Assembly (NCBI RefSeq): GCF_001484195.1
Contig: NZ_LLYW01000029.1
Location: forward strand, 1 to 64,000
Length of the DNA: 64,000 nt
Direction of reading: 5' to 3'
Origin: Thermococcus celericrescens
Lineage (GTDB): Archaea > Methanobacteriota_B > Thermococci > Thermococcales > Thermococcaceae
Below are positions 45,195-55,180 of the stretch, piece by piece (within the stretch, counting starts at the first letter, position 1; each line of letters opens with the position of its first letter). The position numbers and the translations under genes were made by a program. The notes under the pieces are model-generated. The model made no database searches. It was not told the origin of the DNA and saw nothing but the letters and a program-made list of their open reading frames with translations.

Positions 45195-45719
45195 TCACTC
45201 GATCCTCTTCCTTGACCCGAGGTGCTTCTCCGCCAGCTCCATGTATATCTCGGCGTTCTTCTTCGTCCACTCGATTTCTTCCTCGCTGAGCTGCCTGACG
45301 ACCTTGCCGGGAACGCCAACGACGAGGCTGTAGTCGGGTATCTCCTTTCCGGGCGGAACGAGGGCACCGGCACCTATAACGACGTGCTTGCCTATCTTGG
45401 CACCGTCGAGCACCACGGCACCCATGCCTATGATGGTGTAATCACCTATCTCGGCACCGTGCACGACGGCGTTGTGGCCGATGGTGACGTACTTTCCGAT
45501 TATCGTCGGCTGGCCGTGGGAGGTGTGTATGCTGACGTTGTCCTGAACGTTGGAGCAGGGGCCAATGTAAATCTGCTCTATGTCTCCCCTCAAAACGGCG
45601 CTCGGCCAGACGCTGCTCTTCTCCTCAAGGACGACGTCTCCTATGACGGAGGCACTCTCATCGACGAAGGCGGTCTCATGAATTTTAGGCCTCTTTCCAT
45701 CGAGTTCGTAAATCGCCAT
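45195..45719 (-). CDS. Gamma-class carbonic anhydrase-like protein
   Basis: A left-handed beta-helix (hexapeptide repeat) protein of 174 residues. Repeats such as VIGDVVLEEKSSVWPSAVLR and the histidine-bearing HTSHGQPTIIGKYVTIGHNA provide the three metal-ligand histidines of gamma-carbonic anhydrases (HTSHG, IGHNAVVHG). Family members are carbonic anhydrases or acyltransferase relatives; the conserved ligands favour metal binding, but activity is not certain. ATG 45719 is chosen (MAIYELDGKRPKI); ATG 45725 is an alternative. Shared operon with uppS; TATA box at 45748-45760. Confidence 0.85.
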   Translation of the reverse strand: MAIYELDGKRPKIHETAFVDESASVIGDVVLEEKSSVWPSAVLRGDIEQIYIGPCSNVQDNVSIHTSHGQPTIIGKYVTIGHNAVVHGAEIGDYTIIGMGAVVLDGAKIGKHVVIGAGALVPPGKEIPDYSLVVGVPGKVVRQLSEEEIEWTKKNAEIYMELAEKHLGSRKRIE

Positions 45720-45747
45720 AAGCATCACCAGGTTTACTCCTCGACAT

Positions 45748-45760
45748 AACTTATAAACCT
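45748..45760 (-). promoter_or_regulatory. TATA box for carbonic anhydrase-uppS operon
   Basis: AGGTTTATAAGTT on the minus strand, about 30-40 bp upstream of the 45719 start. Confidence 0.6.
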
Positions 45761-45789
45761 AACCGGGCAAGATGGTTCGAGGGAGTGCA

Positions 45790-46191
45790 ATGAGGTACAG
45801 AAGGGGAGCGAGCGCGGAGAGAGAACTCATAAAGATGCTCGAAAAAGCCGGCTTCGCAGTCGTCCGCTCTGCCGGAAGCAAGAAGGTTGATATAATAGCC
45901 GGAAACGGGAAACTCTACCTCTGCATAGAGGTCAAAAGCACCCACGATGATCGGCTCTACTTCAGCGAGGAGGACTACAGAAAGCTGACATCCTTTGCCG
46001 AGCGGTTCGGGGGAAGGCCCGTGGTGGCGGTTAAGTTCATCAACAACGGCTGGAGGTTCTTCTACCCAGCAAACCTGGAGAAAGGGGGCAAGAACTATAA
46101 GGTGAGCCTTCAAACAAAGAATTACCTTACCTTCGATGAAGTCATCGGGCGACAGAGATCCCTCGAAGGGGTGATAAAACGTGAAACTTAG
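45790..46191 (+). CDS. hjc: Holliday junction resolvase Hjc
   Basis: Archaeal structure-specific endonuclease that cuts four-way DNA junctions in recombination. 133 residues. The nuclease-fold residues are visible: E in GASAERELIKMLEKAGF, D and ExK in KKVDIIAGNGKLYLCIEVKS, matching the characterised Pyrococcus Hjc closely. ATG 45790 (MRYRRGASAE) is preferred to an in-frame ATG six codons earlier because homologs start there. It overlaps the next gene, a surface protein, by 11 nt. Confidence 0.93.
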   Translation: MRYRRGASAERELIKMLEKAGFAVVRSAGSKKVDIIAGNGKLYLCIEVKSTHDDRLYFSEEDYRKLTSFAERFGGRPVVAVKFINNGWRFFYPANLEKGGKNYKVSLQTKNYLTFDEVIGRQRSLEGVIKRET

Positions 46192-47728
46192 GGGCATCAT
46201 GATTATACTCCTGCTCACTGCGGTGCTTCCGTTTCTGCCCCCCACAAGCGCCCAGTCGCCTCTCGTAATCGTGCCGCTGAACAACGACTTCTCCGGGGTT
46301 CCCGGGGACACCATAATAATCCCGTTCAGGCTGGAGAACCTCGGAAACCAGACCCTCGAAAACGTCAGCGTTTACATCACCGGGCCTGCCGAAGGATTCC
46401 TCTACCAGAGCAAGGTCATCAGAGAGCCTATAGAACCGAACCAAACTTACCAGGACACGCTCTCCGTGAAAATACTGAACGCAGACACCGGGAGGTACAC
46501 CCTGAAACTGGTAGCGAGGATGGGAAACACGTATAGTGAAGCTCCAATCGATGTTAAAGTCAGACTCGTGGTGGACTATTCCCTGTACGTCATCTCTGAG
46601 GAGAAGTACATATACGGTCATGAGGTTTCGCTGAAACTTAAGGCCGTTACCGGGGCGAACGGCGTGCTGACCGGAAGGATCGGATATTATATGAACCACA
46701 ACGGACACATCGTTAAGAACGTCAGCCTGGTGACATACATTAAACCCGGAGACTCGTGGGAACAGGATGTGTTCCTCCAGAAGCCTGAAATCGGGGAATA
46801 CACCCTGACTCTGTGGGCAAACTTTAGCGGAGTTTTCAAAGAGGTTTCCAAGACGTTCATTGTATACCAGAGGAACCTCACCTACCGGGCGTTTTACAGG
46901 GACGGTTCAATAAACGTAGAGGTTTATGGAGAGGACGGAAGGGGTGTGGAGGGAATCCCCGTCAGCATCAACGGTACGGTGCTCACGACCGATGAAAGCG
47001 GCAGGGTGATTTACGCGGTATCCACCCCCGGAACTTATCAGATAACCCTGAATCTGGACGGAAGAATAGCCCACACTACTGTCAATGTGGACTCCCTACA
47101 GATGACACTCTTCCAGAATAAAACCAGGATTGTTGTCACAGTCACCAACACAAAAGGCGACCCCCTGGCCAATGTAACTGTTGTGGCCGTTGGGCCGAAG
47201 GGGACGGATTACAGGATAACCGACACATCCGGGACCGCGGTAGTTAACCTTGAAATCACCGGGTATGGAACGGTCATGATTCGGGCCACGAGCAGCAGGT
47301 ATCTGGGCACGTCCGCCAATCTCAAAGTTGCCGAACCGGAAAAGCCTTCCGCGCCGACCACAACGTCCAGCCCGAGCCCAACGACCACGCCCCAACCAAC
47401 CACAACCATCATTCCCTCAAAGCCTCCGAGGAGTTACGGTCCGCTGGCGGCTATACTTCTGATTGCTGGTGTAATCCTGGCTGGAACCTCATATGTGGCA
47501 TTCTTCAGGCCAACGATTCTGGAGGAAACCCTCGATAGATACTACTTCGTCAAGGTAAAGGCGCCCCGGCTGAAGGGCGTCGATAACTTCAGGTTCGAGA
47601 AGGGTGTCAACGCGATAGAGGTCAGGGCGACGAAGGGCAAGGCCACAATAAGTGATGGAACCGTTGTGTGGGAGATAGACCACATGGAGCCTGAGGAGGA
47701 GGCCTACCTGCAGGTCATCCTCGGCTGA
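46181..47728 (+). CDS. Surface protein with CARDB-like domains and C-terminal anchor
   Basis: A 515-residue protein with a signal peptide (IMIILLLTAVLPFLPPTSAQ, residues ~5-25), then several CARDB/Ig-like beta domains (residues ~28-125, 130-225, 230-360; for example IPFRLENLGNQTLENVSVYI), a Thr/Ser/Pro stalk (about 367-400, TTTSSPSPTTTPQP) that is probably O-glycosylated, a membrane span (GPLAAILLIAGVILAGTSYVA), and a ~65-residue cytoplasmic domain. It is therefore a surface-exposed, stalked, membrane-anchored protein. Start is GTG, preceded by GGGGTGAT. Translation overlaps hjc, but a functional tie is not evident. TnpB element C begins 15 bp after its stop. Confidence 0.8.
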   Translation: MKLRGIMIILLLTAVLPFLPPTSAQSPLVIVPLNNDFSGVPGDTIIIPFRLENLGNQTLENVSVYITGPAEGFLYQSKVIREPIEPNQTYQDTLSVKILNADTGRYTLKLVARMGNTYSEAPIDVKVRLVVDYSLYVISEEKYIYGHEVSLKLKAVTGANGVLTGRIGYYMNHNGHIVKNVSLVTYIKPGDSWEQDVFLQKPEIGEYTLTLWANFSGVFKEVSKTFIVYQRNLTYRAFYRDGSINVEVYGEDGRGVEGIPVSINGTVLTTDESGRVIYAVSTPGTYQITLNLDGRIAHTTVNVDSLQMTLFQNKTRIVVTVTNTKGDPLANVTVVAVGPKGTDYRITDTSGTAVVNLEITGYGTVMIRATSSRYLGTSANLKVAEPEKPSAPTTTSSPSPTTTPQPTTTIIPSKPPRSYGPLAAILLIAGVILAGTSYVAFFRPTILEETLDRYYFVKVKAPRLKGVDNFRFEKGVNAIEVRATKGKATISDGTVVWEIDHMEPEEEAYLQVILG

Positions 47729-47742
47729 ATCCCTTTTCTTTC

Positions 47743-49207
47743 CTGACCTCCTTCCCGCCGTGAGGGGCGGGGGTTTGCCTAACCCCTCGCTAAGGGCGGA
47801 GAGGTTTGAGGGGTCTCATTCAAACCCACTAAAAAGCGGGTCTTCGACCCCTCCGGGACGGTCTTCCCCCAATTACCCCTCCTCTGAGCGTAAAGCCCGC
47901 TCAGACTCGGAGTTATGGTTTCCACAGCCTTCTTCAAGATATTGAAGGCACCAACTAAATCCGCATTGAAGACAAGCCCCGTCGCGGGACACTTAAATAA
48001 CCCACGAACAAACCTCGCTCCCTCGTGAGGCTTCCCGCAGACGGGACAAGTCTTCGAAGTGAAAGCCTCATTAACGACAATAACGCTAATACCATACTCC
48101 TCAGTCACTTCTTTGAGACGCTGAATCACCGTGTTGAAACGCCACACGTGGGAGAGAATGAAATTCTGCCTCTTGCCTTTTTCAGAATTCCTACTAATGC
48201 CCTTAGGATAGCCAACGACGATTCTGCTAACACCCAACTGATACAGCCTTTCGAGGGTCTGTCTTACAGCAGTGTTAATGTAGTGCCTCGCTTGGAGTTT
48301 AGCCTTCTCGTGCATTCTTCTAAGCTTCCTGCTCCTTTTACAACCAGATTTGTTGAGTTTTGACTGGTATTCAGCGATGACCTTCCTAAAGTAGAAGTCT
48401 ATGGCTTTCAATGGTTTCCCATTGACGAGAAAGCTTTCTCCATTCTCGACATAGACGGCCATTAAATTATTTACCCCCAAGTCTATTCCGGCTGAAAGGT
48501 TTCCTAAGGGTTGTCGTGGGACTTTGACCCACTCGTCGTTGATTAACTTCTCCTCCACCGTGTATGAGATGTGGGCATACCACTTCCGCTTAGCGGGGGG
48601 TCATAAGTTATTTCTAATCTTCCTTGCTTGCTTTTTAAGTGTATTCTCCCCCTGAATTGAATTTCAAGGCGTTTAAACTTTCCAAGACCCTTGAGGACTA
48701 ACTTATTGCATTCAATATCGTATTGGTCGTTTCTGAGAACGATTAAGAGTTTTCTCTTCCTATCGTCCTTCAAGTAGTTCGGTGGTTTGGGCTTGAGCCA
48801 TTCTGGTAGTTCTCCATTCCGCTTTTTTTGAAGGAGTGAGAAGAATGAACGCCAGCTTTCAGCGTTTTTTCTAGCTATTTGTTGAACGGTTGCCGAGCCG
48901 ATTTCTCGCTTGAATTCTTCATAAACGGTTTTTTCCGTTGAATTAAAGTCCACGATTTGCTCTTTGAAGAATTCTTGTCGTCTTAGATAGTGTACTCGAT
49001 TCCAGACTTTGGCTCCGGTATCGGCTAATTCGAAGAGTGTTTTCTCTTGTTCTTTGCTCGGCTGGAGTTTTATGGTTACTGTTCTCCTCATCTCAAAGTA
49101 TGGTATTGTTCTTAGGCTTTAAAATGGTTTGCTTTCTCGCTTAATGGCTCGTTGGGTGGTTTACTGTATCCCCGCCCTAAAGGGCGAGGCTTTCAGAAGA
49201 AAAAAGT
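47743..49207 (-). mobile_element. IS200/IS605-type TnpB-only element, copy C (inactivated)
   Basis: Third copy of the family, also on the minus strand. Right end on the plus strand starts CTGACCTCCTTCCCGCCGTG, nearly identical in layout to copy A. Left end is CCCCGCCCTAAAGGGCGAGG then CTTTCAGAAGAAAAAAG. Located between the CARDB surface protein and the M42 aminopeptidase gene, 15 bp after one stop codon. Left-flanking bases (element sense) read TTTAC, the type of short target used by IS605 relatives. Its tnpB is frameshifted. Confidence 0.75.
47779..49091 (-). pseudogene. tnpB: TnpB homolog (copy C), frameshifted
   Basis: Two frames make up one tnpB. The N-terminal part (ATG 49091, MRRTVTIKLQPSKEQ) runs through RLEITYD, where copies A and B continue with DVKRKWYAH. 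Here the minus strand reads GACCCCCCGCTAAGCGG in place of the GATGATGTCAAGCGG of copy B: seven bases replaced by nine, which shifts the frame. The downstream frame carries all the rest: SAGIDLGVNNLMAVY, VGYPKGISR, VVNEAFTSKTCPVCG, and NADLVGAFNIL. Note VVNEAF instead of VVDEAF. Likely non-functional unless the C-run is a sequencing artefact. Confidence 0.8.
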
Positions 49208-49264
49208 AAACCTTATTAAGCTGACTAAACACATTCAGATGGAAATCTAAAGGAGGCGAAAGCC

Positions 49265-50302
49265 ATGGTGGACATTGAACTGCTCAGGAAAGTTGTAGAG
49301 GCGCCAGGCGTTTCCGGCCACGAGTTTCTTGGAATAAGGGACGTCGTTTTCGAGGCCCTGAAGGACCACGTGGACGAGATATACGTTGACAAGCTCGGAA
49401 ACGTTATCGCCCACAAGAAGGGTAACGGGCCGAGGATAATGATCGCGGCCCACATGGACAAGATAGGCGTCATGGTTAACCACATAGACAAGGAGGGCTA
49501 CCTCCACGTCGTTCCCGTTGGAGGCGTTGACCCCAGAACCCTCGTCGCCCAGAGGATAAGGTTCTTCACCGAGAAGGGCGAGCGCTTTGGAGTCGTCGGC
49601 CACATACCGCCCCACCTCCAGAAGCCGGAGGACAGGAAAAAAGCGGCGGACTGGGATACCATAGTCGTTGACGTCGGCGCGGACAGTAAGGAGGAAGCCG
49701 AAGAGATGGGCTTCCGCGTTGGAACCGTCGGTGAGTTCGCCCCCGCCTTCGTTCAGCTCAACGAGAACAGGATTGCGACGCCCTACCTCGACGACAGGGT
49801 TTGCCTCTACGCCATGATAGAGGCCGCCAGGAGGGTTGAGAGCCACGAGGCGGACATCTACTTCGTCGCCTCCGTACAGGAGGAGGTCGGCCTCCGCGGT
49901 GCCAGGGTCGCGAGCTACGCCATAGACCCCGAGATAGGCATAGCCATGGACGTCACCTTCGCCAAGCAGGTCGGCGACAAGGGCAAGATAGTTCCGAAGC
50001 TCGGCGGCGGCCCGGTCATGGACGTCGGCCCGAACATCAACCCCAAGGTTCGCGCCTTTGCCGACGAGGTTGCCAAGAAGTACGGCATAGAGCTCCAGGT
50101 CGAGGCCAGTCCGAGACCGACGGGAACCGACGCCAACATAATGCAGATCAACCGCGAGGGCGTTGCAACGGCAGTCCTCAGCATACCGATACGCTACATG
50201 CACAGCCAGGTCGAGACCGCTGACCTTAGGGACATAGACAAGACCATCGAGTTTGCCAGGCGCTTCCTCGAGGAGCTTCGCGAGATGGACCTCACTCCGT
50301 GA
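49265..50302 (+). CDS. M42 family TET-type aminopeptidase
   Basis: Dinuclear-metal aminopeptidase of family M42 (TET/deblocking aminopeptidase; often labelled endoglucanase in old annotation). 345 residues form large tetrahedral dodecamers in relatives and trim peptides in the cytosol. Metal and catalytic sites are visible: IAAHMDKIG (H and D), [11 protein letters not shown] (D), [12 protein letters not shown] (E-E), IAMDVTFAK (D), and [13 protein letters not shown] (H). The start ATG 49265 follows AGGAGGCGAAAG. It sits just past the left end of TnpB element C. Confidence 0.92.
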   Translation: MVDIELLRKVVEAPGVSGHEFLGIRDVVFEALKDHVDEIYVDKLGNVIAHKKGNGPRIMIAAHMDKIGVMVNHIDKEGYLHVVPVGGVDPRTLVAQRIRFFTEKGERFGVVGHIPPHLQKPEDRKKAADWDTIVVDVGADSKEEAEEMGFRVGTVGEFAPAFVQLNENRIATPYLDDRVCLYAMIEAARRVESHEADIYFVASVQEEVGLRGARVASYAIDPEIGIAMDVTFAKQVGDKGKIVPKLGGGPVMDVGPNINPKVRAFADEVAKKYGIELQVEASPRPTGTDANIMQINREGVATAVLSIPIRYMHSQVETADLRDIDKTIEFARRFLEELREMDLTP

Positions 50303-50419
50303 GGTACTACTCAATAGCGATCCACTCAACACACACCAAAACAAACGCTGAGGGCATGATAACCGCTTCCCGCGTGATCAGGGGCCTTTTCTAATTTTTC
50401 CTGTACTTCTAACTCTTTG

Positions 50420-50434
50420 GAATTTATACAATGT
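50420..50434 (+). promoter_or_regulatory. TATA-like element upstream of CYTH gene
   Basis: GGAATTTATACAATG in the 233-nt gap 50303-50535, about 105 bp upstream of the CYTH start. A second candidate, AAAAAGTTTATTTTG at 50454-50468, is at better distance. The rest of the gap holds only the GTTA-n13-TAAC inverted repeat. Confidence 0.35.
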
Positions 50435-50453
50435 TCCCAAAGCGTTCCAAGGA

Positions 50454-50494
50454 AAAAGTTTATTTTGTCCGGGGTTAACTTTGATATTGATAAC
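50454..50494 (+). promoter_or_regulatory. TATA box and inverted-repeat operator candidate for CYTH gene
   Basis: AAAAAGTTTATTTTG is a TATA element; immediately downstream GTTA-n13-TAAC (50474-50494) forms an imperfect palindrome positioned over the expected start of transcription. Confidence 0.4.
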
Positions 50495-50535
50495 GCAACA
50501 ACGATTCAGAAACATCCGGCAACGGAGGCACCGCG

Positions 50536-51072
50536 ATGATAGAAGTTGAGCTGAAGGGGTACGCCAACGATGACATTTTCGACCATGTCCGGGAGAAGTT
50601 CAAGCTCATGAGGCGGGAGTATCAGGAGGACACGTATTTCTCGCATCCCTGCAGGGACTTCAGCGAGACGGATGAGGCACTGAGGATACGGGTGAAAAAA
50701 TTTAATGGACATTTTGAGGCGTTCTTGACGTACAAAGGACCCAAACTTGACCAAGAATCAAAAACCCGCCGGGAGATAGAGGTGCCAATAACCGACCCCG
50801 ACGAGCATGAACAGATACTGAACTCCCTGGGTTTCCACGAGGTCATGACCGTTGTAAAAGTGCGGGAGAAGTACTACTACGACAAGGGGATAGTAATCAC
50901 CCTGGACAATGTGGAAGGACTCGGCAAGTTCGTGGAAGTGGAGACCCTTGTGGAGAGCGAGGAGGAGATAGAACCCGCCGTAAAGAGACTTCGGGGTATA
51001 CTCAATTCGATAGGGGTAACCAAACTCGAGAGAAGATCCTACCTGGAATTGTTGCTCGGGGGGAAAGGATGA
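50536..51072 (+). CDS. CYTH domain (class IV adenylate cyclase/thiamine triphosphatase-like) protein
   Basis: A 178-residue CYTH-fold protein. The defining E-x-E-x-K motif is at the N-terminus (IEVELKGY), followed by the tunnel residues R/K/E in FETDEALRIRVKK-like blocks (SETDEALRIRV, AFLTYKGPKLD, RREIEVPI) and a tail motif VEVETLVESEEEIE. CyaB-type members hydrolyse or cyclise nucleotide triphosphates or act on inorganic triphosphate; in archaea the substrate is unclear. Its stop overlaps the helical-repeat gene start by 4 nt, so the two are coupled. Confidence 0.88.
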   Translation: MIEVELKGYANDDIFDHVREKFKLMRREYQEDTYFSHPCRDFSETDEALRIRVKKFNGHFEAFLTYKGPKLDQESKTRREIEVPITDPDEHEQILNSLGFHEVMTVVKVREKYYYDKGIVITLDNVEGLGKFVEVETLVESEEEIEPAVKRLRGILNSIGVTKLERRSYLELLLGGKG

Positions 51073-51905
51073 GTAGAAGCAAACTCGACGAGTTCTTCAA
51101 GTCCCTTGGGGGTAAGGAGAATAAAAAATCAGACCTGGAGATACTTGATGAAATCGAGGATTCTTTAAAGGAGGGCAATATAGACCACGCCATACTCCTT
51201 CTCCGTGATATAAGCAAGGAGCACAATCTTTTCCTGGCCCTGAGAATGGTGCTCAGAGAAATCCTCTCAACAGGCAATCTCACTGGAAATAAGTCAGGAG
51301 CTATCTCCCCGAACGAGGCCGAGGTCAGATCCAGGATTAAGGAGATGACCCTCCTGGTGAACACTATACTTAACCCCCTGCACCGTGCGGTTTTAATGGC
51401 GGACATTGCCATCGCGTTTTACAAAATCAACGATGATTTCAGCGGGGACATGACACTCAAAGCTGCCATAGACCTCGCAATAAACAGCACGAACATACTA
51501 AAGGAGATAATACTCGGGCTCGTGAATCATGGCCTCCTTGACAAAGCGGGCTACGCGATGAATCTCGTCAAGGATCCAGAAAAGCTCGACGTTGTTCTGG
51601 TCCAGCTGGCAGAAAAGCTGTACCGAGAAGGGGACTTGGAAAAGGCAACGCGGGTTCTAAAGCACATAACACACCCATTCCACAAAGCCATGGCGCTTTA
51701 CTCCATAGCCATGATAGAGGCAGATAGAAACAGGGAAGACGCCAAGAAGATACTGGAGGTAGCGTTTAAGGTGGCGGAGAAGATAAACGACCCTCACGCG
51801 AGGTTTGAAGTGAACATGAAGCTCTACGACTTAAAGCACACGCTCGAAGGCACCTCCGTCAGTCTGATGAGCGTCCTATCAGGCGAAGAAAAGCCTCAGG
51901 AGTGA
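51069..51905 (+). CDS. Alpha-helical repeat protein of unknown function
   Basis: A 278-residue soluble protein made of repeated helical pairs resembling TPR/HEAT-like units; for example LKEGNIDHAILLLRDISKEH, LVNHGLLDKAGYAMNLVKD, and YREGDLEKATRVLKHITHPF each hold the spacing A-x-x-L-L-x-x-I. No catalytic motif is seen. Likely a protein-protein interaction module. It is translationally coupled to the CYTH phosphohydrolase-like gene (ATGA overlap), which may be its partner. Convergent 47-bp overlap with the ECF-type ATPase. Confidence 0.6.
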   Translation: MSRSKLDEFFKSLGGKENKKSDLEILDEIEDSLKEGNIDHAILLLRDISKEHNLFLALRMVLREILSTGNLTGNKSGAISPNEAEVRSRIKEMTLLVNTILNPLHRAVLMADIAIAFYKINDDFSGDMTLKAAIDLAINSTNILKEIILGLVNHGLLDKAGYAMNLVKDPEKLDVVLVQLAEKLYREGDLEKATRVLKHITHPFHKAMALYSIAMIEADRNREDAKKILEVAFKVAEKINDPHARFEVNMKLYDLKHTLEGTSVSLMSVLSGEEKPQE

Positions 51906-52719
51906 GAACCGCCTCACCGAGCACGCCCCTTTTCCTCAGCTCGTGGGAAACCTCAAGGGCCGGCGGAAGCTTCACCCCGAGCTTTCTGAGGGTATCCGCC
52001 TCCTCCGCGACCTCCTCGGGGGTCCCCTGAAGGACTATCTCACCACGATCCATGACTATAACCCTGTCGGCGTAGCGGAGAATGTAGTCAGTATGATGCT
52101 CCACGAGGACGACGGTTATACCGTGCTCCCTGTTGAGAAGCGACACAAGGCCCAGAACCTCCCTCCTTCCCACGGGGTCAAGCTGGCTCGTCGGCTCGTC
52201 GAGGACTATTATTGACGGATCCATCGCAAGAACCGCCGCTATAGCGAGCCTCTGCTGCTGACCGCCGCTCAGGTTCGGCGGGAACTCCCCCTCAAGACCC
52301 CTCAGGCCAGTGACCTCGAGAGCCCACCGCAGCCTTCTGAGTATCTCATTCCGCTCAAGCCCCAGGTTTTCCAGACCGAAGGCTATCTCCTCCTCCACGG
52401 TCATGTTGAAGAGCTGGCTCTCGGGGTTCTGGAGGACGAGACCGACGACCGCGGAAAGCGTTGGGACGGGAGTTTCCTTCGTGTTGTACTCCTCCCCCGT
52501 CCTTGGGTCGGTAATAACCACATCGCCCTCGAACTCCCCCTTTATCGAGTTTGGGATTATTCCGTTGAGGGTGAGGCAGAGGGTGGACTTTCCGCCCCCA
52601 CTCGGGCCGATTATCCCGAGGAGCTCCCCCCGCTTTACCGTGAAGCTGACGTCCTTCAGGGAATACCTCTCCGCCCGACGGTACCTGAAGCGAAGGTCCT
52701 CAACACTGATTACGTTCAT
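51859..52719 (-). CDS. ECF-type ABC transporter ATP-binding protein
   Basis: A 286-residue ATPase of the energy-coupling-factor/cobalt type. Walker A GIIGPSGGGKST, Q-loop LVLQNPESQLFNMTVEEEIAFGLE (the ECF-type Q-helix), signature NLSGGQQQRLAIAAVLA, Walker B IIVLDEPTSQLD and H-loop VEHHTDYI are all visible. It would power uptake of a vitamin or metal with a T and an S component, neither of which is adjacent, so the substrate is unknown. ATG 52719 overlaps the TrkH gene stop by 4 nt; the longer upstream frame antisense to TrkH is rejected. Confidence 0.9.
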   Translation of the reverse strand: MNVISVEDLRFRYRRAERYSLKDVSFTVKRGELLGIIGPSGGGKSTLCLTLNGIIPNSIKGEFEGDVVITDPRTGEEYNTKETPVPTLSAVVGLVLQNPESQLFNMTVEEEIAFGLENLGLERNEILRRLRWALEVTGLRGLEGEFPPNLSGGQQQRLAIAAVLAMDPSIIVLDEPTSQLDPVGRREVLGLVSLLNREHGITVVLVEHHTDYILRYADRVIVMDRGEIVLQGTPEEVAEEADTLRKLGVKLPPALEVSHELRKRGVLGEAVLTPEAFLRLIGRSSD

Positions 52720-54197
52720 CTGCCCCTCACCACCCTCGGAACGAGGAAGAACGTGCTTATAATGAAGACCAAGGTGGAGAATATCTCGAGCCTCCCTATC
52801 CACATGTGGAGGATGAGGAGCACCTTCATATCAACGGGCATGTAGGTTGAGGTTATCCCCACGCTCAGCCCAACATTGCCCTGGGCGGAGGCCACCTCGA
52901 AGAAGGAATCCACGAGGCTGGTTCCCATGCGAAGCATCGTGTAAACGGTTCCGAAAAGGAGCAGGGCGATGTAGGTTATCGTGAAGCTCATGACCTCCTG
53001 AATATCCTCCTCGGTGAACAGATAGCTGCCGACCTTGCGCTTTATAATGGCTCCCCTGGGGAGTATGGCCTGTTGAATCGTCCATTTGAGACTCTCGTAC
53101 ATCAGCGTGACGCGGATGAGCTTTATACCTCCGGCGGTACTTCCAGCTCCGCCGCCTATGACCATGAGGATTCCGATTATGAACTTGCCGAGCTCGGGGT
53201 ACCTGCTGAGATCCGCTATGCCAAAGCCTGTGCATGTTATTGCAGAGACGGAGTGAAAAACCGCTTGGCGGAGGGAATCGCCCACGTTATCGCCCACCTG
53301 GATGAGGCTGTAAGCAGTTATCGCCACCGCGGGGATGAGGAAAATGAACATGTACCTGACCTGGATGTCCTCAAAGAAGGGCTTCAGGTGCTTGCTGACG
53401 AACATCCTGTAATGAACCGTGAAGTTGACGGCACCCATTATCATCAGGAATATCGTGACCGCCTCGATGGACGTGCTGTTGAAGTAGCCGATGCTGAGGT
53501 CGTGGGTGCTCATACCACCCGTCCCCAGGCCGGTCATGGAGTGGGTAACCGCATCGAAGAGGGGCATGCCGTTGATGTGGTACAGGTAAACGCCCACAAC
53601 GGTCAGGACGGAATATATCTGGAAGATGACCTTGGATGTGTTAACTAGGTTGGGAAGGATTCTCTCGCTCCTGGCTTCGGCCCGGTAAAGCCTCGCAGCA
53701 GCCACCCCCGGACGTATGAGGACGGTAAGGGCAACGAGAACTATACCGATTCCACCGAGCCACTGCATCCAGGCACGCCAGAAGAGGAGGATATGGGGAT
53801 AGCTCTCCAGATTGGTCATCATGGTGAGACCCGTACCTGTCCACGCGCTCATGCTTTCGAAGTAGGAGTCGATGAACGACATCTTGGCTATGGCCATGAA
53901 GGGTACGACGCTTATGGCGGAGGCAAAAAGCCAGGTGAACGCGGCCGAAACCATTGCCTGCCGGAGGTTGACGTCCTCAATTTTACCCATGTGCCTTGCC
54001 AGCCAGGCACCGAAGAGCACACAGAAAGTGCCCGGGAGGGCAAAGTAGATGACGTAGTTAATCTCCTCTGGATAGAACCATGCCAGCAGCACCGGGATGA
54101 GGTAGGCAATACCCACGCCCTGAAGGATTGAGCCGATGAGGTTCTTCACCACGAACAGATCGTCCGAGATGTTGATGTGCTTGCCGAGTTCCAGCAT
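52716..54197 (-). CDS. TrkH-type potassium uptake transporter
   Basis: A 493-residue integral membrane protein of the TrkH/KtrB family with about ten spans arranged as repeated membrane-pore-membrane units. Selectivity-filter regions are visible: SMSAWTGTGLTMM (first), HSMTGLGTGGMSTHDLSIG (second), SVSAITCTGFGIADLS (third), and SAQGNVGLSVGIT (fourth). GGIGIVLVALTVLI is typical. Regulatory TrkA-type partner not in this window. The next gene downstream, an ECF ATPase, overlaps by 4 nt but is functionally unrelated by known knowledge. Confidence 0.9.
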   Translation of the reverse strand: MLELGKHINISDDLFVVKNLIGSILQGVGIAYLIPVLLAWFYPEEINYVIYFALPGTFCVLFGAWLARHMGKIEDVNLRQAMVSAAFTWLFASAISVVPFMAIAKMSFIDSYFESMSAWTGTGLTMMTNLESYPHILLFWRAWMQWLGGIGIVLVALTVLIRPGVAAARLYRAEARSERILPNLVNTSKVIFQIYSVLTVVGVYLYHINGMPLFDAVTHSMTGLGTGGMSTHDLSIGYFNSTSIEAVTIFLMIMGAVNFTVHYRMFVSKHLKPFFEDIQVRYMFIFLIPAVAITAYSLIQVGDNVGDSLRQAVFHSVSAITCTGFGIADLSRYPELGKFIIGILMVIGGGAGSTAGGIKLIRVTLMYESLKWTIQQAILPRGAIIKRKVGSYLFTEEDIQEVMSFTITYIALLLFGTVYTMLRMGTSLVDSFFEVASAQGNVGLSVGITSTYMPVDMKVLLILHMWIGRLEIFSTLVFIISTFFLVPRVVRGR

Positions 54198-54245
54198 AGG
54201 CCCACCGTAGGGTTAGGGTTCGCACCAAATAAAAGGTTTTCCCGT

Positions 54246-54260
54246 GGAAAGGTTTAAGGG
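54246..54260 (+). promoter_or_regulatory. TATA box for methionine aminopeptidase
   Basis: GGAAAGGTTTAAGGG, about 35-45 bp upstream of the GTG start at 54293. Confidence 0.5.
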
Positions 54261-54289
54261 GCACGGTGCTCCCCCATTTATGGTGATAA

Positions 54290-55180
<891 letters not shown>

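Noticed and set aside
50340-50400. Glycolytic regulator-type palindrome (TATCAC-n5-GTGATA)
   Set aside because: Only partial half-sites seen (ATGATAACC, GTGATCAGG); neither spacing nor sequence fits, and no such palindrome was noticed elsewhere.
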